A DNA stretch of 14,367 bases from an uncultured bacterium (GTDB lineage Bacteria; Verrucomicrobiota; Lentisphaeria; Victivallales; Victivallaceae): the NCBI GenBank assembly GCA_949286445.1, contig CASECL010000175.1, forward strand, positions 1-14,367, given 5' to 3'. Of this stretch, positions 8,201 to 13,193 are shown piece after piece. The stretch's first letter is position 1. The number at the start of each line of letters is the position of its first letter. Made by a program: the position numbers and the translations under genes. The notes beneath the pieces are model-generated. The model was not told the origin of the DNA, made no database searches, and saw only the letters and a program-made list of their open reading frames with translations.

Positions 8201-8772
8201 CCGGAGGAAATTCAACGGTAAATTCCGTTGCAATAACCGTTTCATCATCAGCAGATGCAGCCGCAATTTACTGCGGCGGTTTCGCTTCCGGCGGAACGGT
8301 GACAGTGGATAAGGCAAATGTGATTTTTGACGGTGTTTCACCCTTTGCCGGTACGGTTTATGCCGGAGGTTACGGAGCGAATTCCAGCGTGGGATTTGCA
8401 GAACTGACGCTGAATAGTTACAGCGGATCCTTCAACGGCAGTCTGTCCGGAGTTTTTGACATGGTATCAATTGATGTTGCCAGTTCAGCGGTTTTCTCCC
8501 AGGCAATAGCTGGAAATCTGAAAGAATCCGGATTGGTCAATGTTACCGGCGAAGCCGCCGGAGGCAGTCACGATATTTTTGACCTGGCGGATGCGGAATT
8601 TGATATATCCAGAATTGCCGTGGACGGAAGCTCGCTGACGGAATTGTCCGATTGGGGTACCCTTACTGTCGCCTATGGATACAATGCGCAGGAATGCAAA
8701 TTTGCGGTTATCCAATACGCCGACCGCGAAGCGGCAGAGTGGAGCAATTACTCCTTGTACACTCTTGCCTGA
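5212..8772 (+). CDS. Giant glycine-rich beta-repeat protein with two [VI][FY]GGG arrays, no visible signal peptide
   Basis: This 1186-residue protein is rich in Gly, Ser, Ala, Val, Asn and Thr, and poor in Lys and Arg, with short alternating hydrophobic stretches expected of a right-handed beta-helix or beta-solenoid. Residues 50-~268 and 724-~1076 are arrays of ~29-residue units, each opening with VFGGG, IYGGG or a close variant. The middle (~365-655) instead carries six [FY]xG motifs such as VSGFTG, resembling autotransporter-associated strand repeats. The N-terminus, MSGVNSLTWPETLNSYEM, has no basic or hydrophobic signal sequence. The C-terminus ends NYSLYTLA with no obvious beta-barrel, LPXTG or GGxGxDxxx calcium repeats. 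Promoter, ribosome binding site and terminator show a single-gene unit. A surface or secreted structural or adhesive role is the usual expectation for such repeats, but its export route is not evident. I do not recognise a specific named protein. Confidence 0.85.
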   Translation: MSGVNSLTWPETLNSYEMISGGTVRLGDDETLYWGNNVAASVSGEGVGHVYCGNSAGGIAGNTFVEFKDLNLTSNTQIYGGSESGTITGVSNMRLDGVITVGKVFKVFGGGGSTSYIDAANLTVNGTFMVGSTAGSLLELYGGALGVTAGGGVVGATGNTGTAVVMNVGGTIRNEITGVNIYAGGSKNSVVNGNAVINLSCDIDVATDALVYAAVSQSTFNGNLEVNISGDFKFAGASLTIGAGAGTFNGESCTVNISGVDNDSKLVQSSGEMTIAGIKNKETVVNVSDYSADTFDFIIGGASKYVSKLNFYNAQTTLTNSVLNYASWSAVQIYLDEKSDITFSADQTEFYSVSGGGTVTLLGNELGSLQDFNGVIKALDGVETAASFVSGDIKVDSGTLTSSAKWKNFTGSISCREGAEVIVSVLMNNSSFPTDINVNTAKGYYGRIIFNGTTSTASPKNFNIANGMLVLTKNVNILGSTFTGKGMFALENDGTSAANVKIDGDVSGFTGCFSVSSVSADNAAVLTFTGGNLAGFAGSFNWGEYGSFDFTDSGLGRFLIGGGTKTFAELESFMASSVTGYAGTAYGSAAGGVLHFTASNAEAVKLEGDGKILIDNGVSVNADVSGFTGKLCFSVGDGEIAAQELLAGYSGEADIYLSVGGNEFELLENSGVVYNGYIYTLSNASGTLTLNAASIAGGESVEHYFGSSSGTVTLDGKVSVSGNVYAGGAQLRTGDAVCNVSDGVYNQIFGGGKLIGHNGSENGNVSVNISGGTANRVFGGSAVLEGSEVHAANSNLSLSGAMTSGGTSGVWNYGAGVVSQGGYLSAGTSTVTASGSVGSVGNVVGGGRVEISGEIKVDTVALSIDNSEADSVFGGVYFNRGGNGSVSSITGSVSASASVINVFGGGALVNAGTLSVEKSEFTVSGKVTNAVFGGSYLVSGGEAVVNNTVLNIETSAANGIYGGGYVSGDGKDTVVNANINLISGNINCCVFGGGFATGGNSTVNSVAITVSSSADAAAIYCGGFASGGTVTVDKANVIFDGVSPFAGTVYAGGYGANSSVGFAELTLNSYSGSFNGSLSGVFDMVSIDVASSAVFSQAIAGNLKESGLVNVTGEAAGGSHDIFDLADAEFDISRIAVDGSSLTELSDWGTLTVAYGYNAQECKFAVIQYADREAAEWSNYSLYTLA
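5359..6015 (+). repeat. N-terminal array of FGG-type protein repeats
   Basis: Inside the repeat protein, units open at residues 50 (VYCGN), 78 (IYGGS), 107 (VFGGG), 140 (LYGGA), 181 (IYAGG), 211 (VYAAV) and 239 (LTIGA). The spacings are 28, 29, 33, 41, 30 and 28 residues. Later units lose the glycines, so this array is less regular than the C-terminal one. The repeats are visible in protein but diverged in DNA, which argues for old duplications. Confidence 0.75.
6724..6744 (+). repeat. 21-bp exact direct repeat, copy 1
   Basis: This stretch encodes DVSGFTG in the middle region of the repeat protein and is identical to 7078-7098. The copies start 354 bases (118 codons) apart and are in the same frame, consistent with an internal duplication of a [FY]xG-type unit. 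Confidence 0.85.
7078..7098 (+). repeat. 21-bp exact direct repeat, copy 2
   Basis: This is the second copy of the 21-bp sequence at 6724-6744, again encoding DVSGFTG. The flanking sequences have diverged, so the identity is confined to the motif core. Confidence 0.85.
7381..8439 (+). repeat. C-terminal array of 12 ~29-residue [VI][FY]GGG protein repeats
   Basis: Units open at residues 724 (VYAGG), 748 (IFGGG), 777 (VFGGS), 810 (VWNYG), 843 (VVGGG), 872 (VFGGV), 902 (VFGGG), 931 (VFGGS), 960 (IYGGG), 990 (VFGGG), 1019 (IYCGG) and 1049 (VYAGG). The spacings are 24, 29, 33, 33, 29, 30, 29, 29, 30, 29 and 30 residues. Each unit has a glycine turn, a loop, then two alternating hydrophobic strands such as NTVLNIETS. 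The near-constant length suggests one or two solenoid coils per unit. Confidence 0.85.
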
Positions 8773-8797
8773 GATGCTGTAAAATCAGTAAAAATCA

Positions 8798-8833
8798 AAC
8801 CGTATTGCCTGAAAACGGCGATACGGTTTTTTT
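8798..8833 (+). terminator. Strong intrinsic terminator between the convergent genes
   Basis: AACCGTATTGCC (8798-8809) pairs over 12 bp, with one G-U wobble, with GGCGATACGGTT (8817-8828) across a seven-base loop, followed by an uninterrupted T run to 8833. It begins 25 bases after the repeat-protein stop. On the minus strand the same hairpin is followed by a T-rich stretch (TTGATTTTTAC), so it may also end the GT-C transcript coming from the other side. Confidence 0.9.
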
Positions 8834-8876
8834 ATGTTACACCGGTTTAGTTTCTGATGAAACGGTGCCGACTATT

Positions 8877-10442
8877 TTATGAGCCGGAGCTACTAATGAC
8901 AGTATTGCGGTAGATGATCACCGGGAAGTGTTCCGGAAGTTCAAGCCGGGTCAGACCTTTGAATTCCGGCGGCGGCAGTTTTTTATCCCGGGGAAGCATG
9001 AGAAGATCAAAATCCCGGAATGTATTCAGATCCGGCAAGCCGCCGCCGGAACGGTAGCCGCAGACAGAATATGCCATGCTCCAGTAAACAGTTTCCGGAT
9101 AATGTACCGCCGCCAGCTTTATTCTCCGTCCGGGGTAATTATCTTTTGCATATTGGCGGATAAAGCAAGCAACTTCCCGTTTGGTTACGTCCCGTCTCCG
9201 AAATATAATGTTTATGCCGTTAAACATTTGCCCGATTAAAATTCCGGCGCAGACCAGGCATAAAAAAAAGAGATTGCATCTCCTGACGGACACTGCATCC
9301 CATTGCCGTTCCGTAAAGCGGCATATTTCCCGCAGACAGAAGGTCAGACCACATATCGTAAAAGGCATGAATAACGGCACCAGATAGATATAGTACCGGT
9401 ATGAGGACGGGGTCAGAAAATAAATGACCGTATGGAATAAAAAGATCAGGAGAAAAAGCGTGTATTCCGCATTCCATTTCCTTTTTTTCCAGAGGAATAT
9501 TATTCCGGCGAGGGTGAAAAAAAGATAAAATTCACAAGCACCCCGGCTCGTACCGTCCAGTACCGCCAGAATTTTTTCCGGCAGTGTCTGAACGTGAATA
9601 TCATGTCCTGATATTTCTGTTGCTGCCGTTGCGGGGGAGTGGGGATTTTGCCGCATCAACCGTGTTTTCAAACCGGCGGCCATTTCTGTCAATCGTAAAT
9701 CAGTGGTGAAACTGCCGTTTAACTTAAGATTAGCTAAGCAGAATGGCATTATTCCCAGAAACCAGCATGTTATGGCCAATACCCAGATGCCAAGCCCACG
9801 TTTCAAAATTGAGTTCCGGGAAAAACGTTTTTTCAGAAGACCGTAAAGCGGCCATAACAGTAAAAGCATAATTGCAATCGGAAGTCCTTCTCCACGGGAA
9901 ACCGAAAGTCCGGCCAGGGAAAGACCCAGCCATACCCCATCCCCCCATTTTCTGTGATCCGCCAGCCGGAAGAAGAAAAGTACCGCGGTAATAAGAAAGA
10001 AATAACGCTCCGGATCCAGCAAGCCGGAAATGGAAAACCGGATTATCTTGGGCGCGAAAATGAAAAGTACACACCCCCATGCCGCCTGAAGCGGATTCAG
10101 ATAACGGCTCAGAAGACTGCGGAGCGGAAACAAAGTAAGAATGTAAAATGCCGATGAAATTATAATGGTTGCGGTATAGGCCTCCAGTCCGGCGGCGGCC
10201 AGTACTCCGGACAATATAATATGCAACATCGGCACCCTGCCTACCCAGCCGCCCGCCCAGTCGCCGTTACCGATTTCCCTGGCGTAATAAGCATATACCG
10301 AGGCCACATCACGGTATATATCGTACATGAAACATACGGACAACAGAGAAAATATAATGCCGGAACACAGCGCAAATAAAAAAACTTTTTTCGGACACCG
10401 GAAAAAGTCAGCAAAGAAATAATAACAAGTCCGTATATTCAT
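8877..10442 (-). CDS. Integral membrane GT-C family glycosyltransferase (PMT/ArnT-like)
   Basis: The 521-residue protein is mostly hydrophobic, with about ten or more membrane spans over residues ~20-415 and a C-terminal soluble part of ~100 residues. After the first span the segment RDVASVYAYYAREIGNGDW (44-62) occupies the place of the first periplasmic loop of GT-C enzymes, where acidic residues coordinate the metal and lipid-phosphate sugar donor. The layout fits dolichyl-phosphate-mannose or undecaprenyl-phosphate sugar transferases of the GT39/GT83 type, which move a sugar from a polyprenyl carrier to protein, lipid A or glycan outside the inner membrane. The substrate cannot be read from the sequence. 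The start codon at 10440-10442 has only a weak upstream GGG as ribosome binding site. The gene stands alone after a 483-bp non-coding region with its own promoter. Together with the exporter and the multidomain transferase nearby, it suggests a surface-glycan function, although those genes are on the opposite strand. Confidence 0.7.
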   Translation of the reverse strand: MNIRTCYYFFADFFRCPKKVFLFALCSGIIFSLLSVCFMYDIYRDVASVYAYYAREIGNGDWAGGWVGRVPMLHIILSGVLAAAGLEAYTATIIISSAFYILTLFPLRSLLSRYLNPLQAAWGCVLFIFAPKIIRFSISGLLDPERYFFLITAVLFFFRLADHRKWGDGVWLGLSLAGLSVSRGEGLPIAIMLLLLWPLYGLLKKRFSRNSILKRGLGIWVLAITCWFLGIMPFCLANLKLNGSFTTDLRLTEMAAGLKTRLMRQNPHSPATAATEISGHDIHVQTLPEKILAVLDGTSRGACEFYLFFTLAGIIFLWKKRKWNAEYTLFLLIFLFHTVIYFLTPSSYRYYIYLVPLFMPFTICGLTFCLREICRFTERQWDAVSVRRCNLFFLCLVCAGILIGQMFNGINIIFRRRDVTKREVACFIRQYAKDNYPGRRIKLAAVHYPETVYWSMAYSVCGYRSGGGLPDLNTFRDFDLLMLPRDKKLPPPEFKGLTRLELPEHFPVIIYRNTVISSSGS

Positions 10443-10692
10443 AACCCAGAAACTCTGCTGCTGCCGGCTTTGGTTATCCTGTTGCCTGCCGGCATAATAG
10501 TGTAATTATAATTTTAAAATCCAGAAATCTTTGCGCAGCATCTTTATTCATAAAGAGCAAAATCCGCCAGGATAGCTGGACTTCGCCCTGAATATGCAAC
10601 ATGCCTAAAGTCCATTGAAGGGGAAAATAAAACCTCTGCCGGAAACTTTTAACCCCCGCAGTACTGCAAATACCACCCCTCTGTTTTCCTGT
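10443..10692 (-). ncRNA. Long structured leader, or small RNA, upstream of the GT-C gene
   Basis: Downstream of the promoter at 10699-10726 there are ~250 bases without a gene before the GT-C start. Several inverted repeats could fold in this RNA: GGAAAA/TTTTCC closing 10622-10689; TGGACTT/AAGTCCA (10577-10583 with 10608-10614, 24-base loop); TCTTTA/TAAAGA with a four-base loop (10541-10556); and TGCCGGC/GCCGGCA (10462-10468 with 10488-10494, 19-base loop), the last ending 19 bases before the start codon. I recognise no known riboswitch or RNA family. It could be a regulatory leader or an independent small RNA. Confidence 0.35.
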
Positions 10693-10698
10693 GTAATT

Positions 10699-10726
10699 AA
10701 TATAAAGGCATTTTTTTAAAAGTCAA
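10699..10726 (-). promoter_or_regulatory. Promoter for the GT-C leader
   Basis: On the minus strand TTGACT (10726-10721) and TATATT (10704-10699) are separated by 16 bases; each differs from the sigma-70 consensus at one position. The spacer contains an A/T-rich run. Transcription would begin near 10692 and run into the GT-C gene after a ~250-base leader. Confidence 0.65.
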
Positions 10727-10896
10727 TCCCGGGACAGAAGGCAATATTTTGTTTCCGTCAGTTTCCGGATAAGAGAAAAAATTATACGTTACCCGTTTTT
10801 ACCCCCTCCGGAGAAACCGCTCTGGATAAGGTTGACAGAATAGTTTGGCAGACATTATTTTCAGAATCGATCAAATACCGGATGGCCGGACTGATG

Positions 10897-10927
10897 AAAA
10901 AAAAGAAATTGCAAATAAAAACAATTT
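10897..10927 (-). terminator. Weak AT-rich intrinsic terminator at the end of ade
   Basis: On the minus strand AAATTG (10927-10922) and CAATTT (10911-10906) form a 6-bp stem with a ten-base loop, followed by C and then eight T residues (10904-10897). The stem overlaps the last bases of the ade stop codon. The stem is A/T-rich and weak, but the long T run and the position favour a terminator. The rest of the gap up to 10727 holds no gene. Confidence 0.4.
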
Positions 10928-12641
10928 AAACGCTGATGTGTTCAAAGCGGTCAACATCAAATAATCCGCGGTCAGTAAGTTTGAGATGCGGTATCACCGG
11001 CAGGGCAAGAAATGACAGCTGCTGAAAGGGTTCCTGAAGCTGACACCCGGCATCATGCGCCGCCTGCAGAACTCCGCGTAACTGGCGATTTAAATTTTCC
11101 GCCGTCAGCATGGAAAGCAGGCCGCATACCGGAAACGGCACTCTGGCGATCACTTGACCATCTTTAGCCACCGACATGCCGCCCTGCATTTCTACAAGCG
11201 CGTTTACCGCGGCGGCCATATCCCGGTCTGATGATCCGATCACACAGATATTATGAGAATCATGGGCAACGGTAGTGGCGATTGCGCCTGACTTCAGGCC
11301 GGAGCCGCGGACAAATCCCAAGCCGATATTGCCATTTCTGCCGTGACGCTCAATTACTGCGGCTTTAAGAATATCCTGTTCCGGCGATGGTATTTTTATG
11401 CCGCCGTGAATCGGCAGTTTTACAGCGGCAAAGCCTGTGATAATGGATCCATTCTGAATTTCAATAACAGGAGTATCCGGACAACTGGAGCGGATTTCAA
11501 AGTCTTTTTCCGAGACCCGGGAACATTTTACCGTATGAAGGAAGTTTTCCGGTACATCAACTTCAGTTTCCGGAAGTTCTGCAATATTTTTGCCGTTGAT
11601 AAATACCTGCTCAATGGCACATTCTTCCAGATTTGAGAGTAAGACAATGTCCGCCTTTTTTCCCGGTGCAAGCAATCCCCTATCTGCCAGTCCGGCTCCT
11701 GCCGCCGCCGACCAGGCGGCGGCACGGTACGCCGCCAGCGGTGAAGCTCCTGATTTTATCGCGCGCCGGATCATGGCGTCAATATGTCCTTCTCCGGCAA
11801 TTTCAAGCGGCGAGCGGTCGTCTGAACAGAAAGATAAAAAAGGTGAATTCTGTTCCGTCAGAAGCGGCAGGAGATTTTCCAGATCTTTGGCGGCAGAACC
11901 CTCGCGGATGAGAACCCTCATGCCCCGGCGCAATTTTTCCTCCGCCTCGGCGCAGGCGGTACTCTCATGACAGTTGGCAATTCCTGCCGCGGCACAGGCA
12001 TTCAATTCTCTGCCTCCGGTAAGCGGACAATGCCCGTCAATGTGTTTGAATAATGAAATTTTGGCCAGGACGTCAGGATCTCCGCTGAACAGCCCCGGCA
12101 GATTCATAAATTCCGCCAGTCTGCTTTCAGGATGCCGTTGCTTCCATCTGGCGATGGTTCTGGCATCAATTACCGCCCCGGAAGTCTCAAAGCCGGTAGC
12201 CGGAACGCAGGAACTTAAATTTACGATCATGGATAAATTTATTTTTCCTGCCGTATTGAAGAAAAATTCAAAGGCCTGTTCTCCTGTTACATTGGCCATT
12301 TCGTGGGGGTCGCAAATCACTGTGGTGGTTCCATGGGGCAGAACCAGTTTTTCATATTCCCATGGCAGAAGATGGCTGGACTCCAGGTGAACGTGGCTGT
12401 CTATAAAACCAGGCAGAGCATAACAGCCTTTGCCGTCAATACATCTGACCGCCTTACTGTATCTTCCCAGTCCGGCGATTGTGCCGTCTATTATTGCAAT
12501 ATTGCAATTTTCCAGCGCGCCGTCAGTGAGGTGAAAAACATTCACATTGCTGATAATCAGATCAGCTTCGAGTTTTCCCAGCGCGCAGTCGATCAGCCGC
12601 TGACGCCGCACCGATTCCGGAAAATTTTTATATTCAGCCAT
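10926..12641 (-). CDS. ade: Adenine deaminase
   Basis: This cytoplasmic metal-dependent amidohydrolase converts adenine to hypoxanthine and ammonia in purine salvage. At 571 residues it is close to the usual length of bacterial AdeC. The metal-binding motif GFIDSHVHLESS gives His83 and His85. It is followed by CDPHEMANV (110-118), EFMN (177-180), GLFSGD (183-188), IDGHCP (His204), CHES (His225) and CSDDR (Asp274/275). The C-terminal domain has LADRGLLAPGKKADIVLL and TVAHDSHNICVIG, both characteristic of the family. AAYRAAAWSAAAGAGL resembles the enterobacterial version more than the common ATLNPA form. The ATG at 12639-12641 gives the expected N-terminus, although no clear ribosome binding site precedes it. 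A 176-base gap, with a perfect inverted repeat and a possible promoter, separates it from the zinc-ribbon gene upstream. No purine riboswitch core is seen in that gap. Confidence 0.93.
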   Translation of the reverse strand: MAEYKNFPESVRRQRLIDCALGKLEADLIISNVNVFHLTDGALENCNIAIIDGTIAGLGRYSKAVRCIDGKGCYALPGFIDSHVHLESSHLLPWEYEKLVLPHGTTTVICDPHEMANVTGEQAFEFFFNTAGKINLSMIVNLSSCVPATGFETSGAVIDARTIARWKQRHPESRLAEFMNLPGLFSGDPDVLAKISLFKHIDGHCPLTGGRELNACAAAGIANCHESTACAEAEEKLRRGMRVLIREGSAAKDLENLLPLLTEQNSPFLSFCSDDRSPLEIAGEGHIDAMIRRAIKSGASPLAAYRAAAWSAAAGAGLADRGLLAPGKKADIVLLSNLEECAIEQVFINGKNIAELPETEVDVPENFLHTVKCSRVSEKDFEIRSSCPDTPVIEIQNGSIITGFAAVKLPIHGGIKIPSPEQDILKAAVIERHGRNGNIGLGFVRGSGLKSGAIATTVAHDSHNICVIGSSDRDMAAAVNALVEMQGGMSVAKDGQVIARVPFPVCGLLSMLTAENLNRQLRGVLQAAHDAGCQLQEPFQQLSFLALPVIPHLKLTDRGLFDVDRFEHISV

Positions 12642-12724
12642 CGTGAAACTGTTTTTTATCTGAAGTAAAGTTTTTAATTTTCTGCCGTCATTGCAGTGTT
12701 TTTGAACGGGAGTTGTTTTTTTAT

Positions 12725-12774
12725 CAACAATTTACCCATGCCGGAAAGACTTCTCCCGCATGGGTAAATGGTTG
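12725..12774 (-). repeat. Long inverted repeat (17-bp arms, one mismatch) between the zinc-ribbon gene and ade
   Basis: ATTTACCCATGC (12730-12741) and GCATGGGTAAAT (12758-12769) are perfect 12-bp complements. Beyond one mismatch, CAAC (12725-12728) and GTTG (12771-12774) extend the arms, around a 16-base loop. On the minus strand, the direction of both neighbouring genes, the hairpin is followed by a run of A rather than T, so it is not a classic terminator. It lies 43 bases after the zinc-ribbon stop codon and 83 bases before the ade start. Confidence 0.75.
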
Positions 12775-12786
12775 CAAGCCGCTTCA

Positions 12787-12816
12787 ATTACGGCGGTTAT
12801 TTCTATCTTGTGTCAA
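12787..12816 (-). promoter_or_regulatory. Possible ade promoter
   Basis: On the minus strand a perfect TTGACA (12816-12811) overlaps the zinc-ribbon stop codon by one base. CGTAAT (12792-12787), matching four of six -10 positions, follows after 18 bases. A transcript from here would begin just before the long inverted repeat. The -10 is weak, so this is tentative. Confidence 0.35.
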
Positions 12817-12817
12817 C

Positions 12818-13096
12818 TCAGAAATTCCGTTCATCATCGAATTCTTCATCATCGAATTCGTCGTCGAATTCATCGTCATCAAAGAATTCATCGCTGAAGT
12901 CGTCATCACCGATGTATTCATCATCGTCATCCTGATCGTCAAAATCACCGTATTCGCCGTATTCATCCAGTTCATCACTGTCCATAAGATCAGACGGCCC
13001 GGATATTACTGAGCCGCATTCCGGACAGCAACCGTCTTCAGCCTCAATTGCGCTCTCACTTACTTCTATATTGCAATAAGGACAAATGGTAGCCAT
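12818..13096 (-). CDS. Small zinc-ribbon protein with an extremely acidic C-terminal tail
   Basis: The 92-residue protein begins with a zinc ribbon: CPYC and CPEC, separated by about 18 residues, supply four cysteines for one zinc ion. From about residue 37 onward the sequence is dominated by Asp and Glu with scattered Phe and Tyr (DDDEY, DEFFDDDEFDDEF, DDEEFDDE), a disordered acidic tail. I do not recognise a specific named family. Similar CxxC-plus-acidic-tail proteins are usually annotated as hypothetical; a DNA-mimic, protein-binding or transcription-linked role is conceivable but not shown. The ATG at 13094-13096 is chosen because AGGAG (13110-13106) lies nine bases upstream; the ATG at 13100-13102 would be only three bases away and add two residues. 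It has its own promoter inside the end of mrdA, so it need not be co-transcribed with it. Confidence 0.8.
   Translation of the reverse strand: MATICPYCNIEVSESAIEAEDGCCPECGSVISGPSDLMDSDELDEYGEYGDFDDQDDDDEYIGDDDFSDEFFDDDEFDDEFDDEEFDDERNF
12821..12963 (-). repeat. Low-complexity acidic-codon tract with repeated GAATTC
   Basis: The part encoding the acidic tail is a run of GAT/GAC/GAA codons interrupted by TTC. It contains four GAATTC hexamers (12839, 12854, 12866, 12884) at intervals of 15, 12 and 18 bases, all multiples of three. This pattern suggests growth by short in-frame duplications. Confidence 0.7.
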
Positions 13097-13136
13097 GGGC
13101 ATTCTCTCCTTTCCAAAATTTCTGTTCTTTCTCTCC

Positions 13137-13159
13137 GGCGGCCATTCCCCAAAGCCGCC
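13137..13159 (-). other. Hairpin at the 5' end of the zinc-ribbon transcript
   Basis: GGCGGC (13137-13142) and GCCGCC (13154-13159) form a 6-bp G-C stem around an 11-base loop. On the minus strand it lies immediately after the predicted -10 element, so the mRNA would begin with this stem-loop. Such 5' hairpins can stabilise mRNA; no T run follows, so it is not a terminator for mrdA in that direction. Confidence 0.5.
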
Positions 13160-13165
13160 CCCTTA

Positions 13166-13193
13166 AATATATTTAATTTTTCTGTTTTGTCAA
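13166..13193 (-). promoter_or_regulatory. Promoter of the zinc-ribbon gene
   Basis: A perfect TTGACA (13193-13188) and a TATATT (13171-13166) on the minus strand are 16 bases apart. The -35 and most of the spacer lie inside the last codons of mrdA. The arrangement (16-base spacer, TATATT) is the same as in the GT-C promoter at 10699-10726. Confidence 0.7.

Noticed and set aside
7381..8439. Possible CRISPR-like or DNA tandem repeat because of the regular spacing.
   Set aside because: The period is visible in the protein only; the DNA of the units is diverged and the reading frame is continuous.
10505..10510. TATAAT on the minus strand, close to the GT-C gene.
   Set aside because: No -35 or extended -10 accompanies it and the area is simply A/T-rich; the promoter at 10699-10726 is far better.
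10781..10786. Another minus-strand TATAAT upstream of the GT-C leader.
   Set aside because: The -35 position reads GGAGGG-like sequence, so it lacks promoter context.
10815..10831. Minus-strand CCTTATCCAGAGCGG looks like the opening of a SAM-I (S-box) riboswitch.
   Set aside because: The later conserved blocks (GGCCC, TGATGAA, GGCAACC) and the closing GATAAG strand are absent within the expected distance, and the next gene has no link to methionine.
10832..10861. Plus-strand TTGACA followed after 18 bases by TATTTT, a possible promoter for an RNA antisense to the end of ade.
   Set aside because: The -10 matches only four of six positions, and no plus-strand gene, hairpin or terminator follows.
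12784..13012. Long open frames antisense to the zinc-ribbon gene, rich in Ile, Val and Phe or in Met, Asn and Thr.
   Set aside because: They are other-frame readings of the repetitive acidic codons and have no ribosome binding site; the cysteine pairs and AGGAG support the minus-strand frame ending at 12818.
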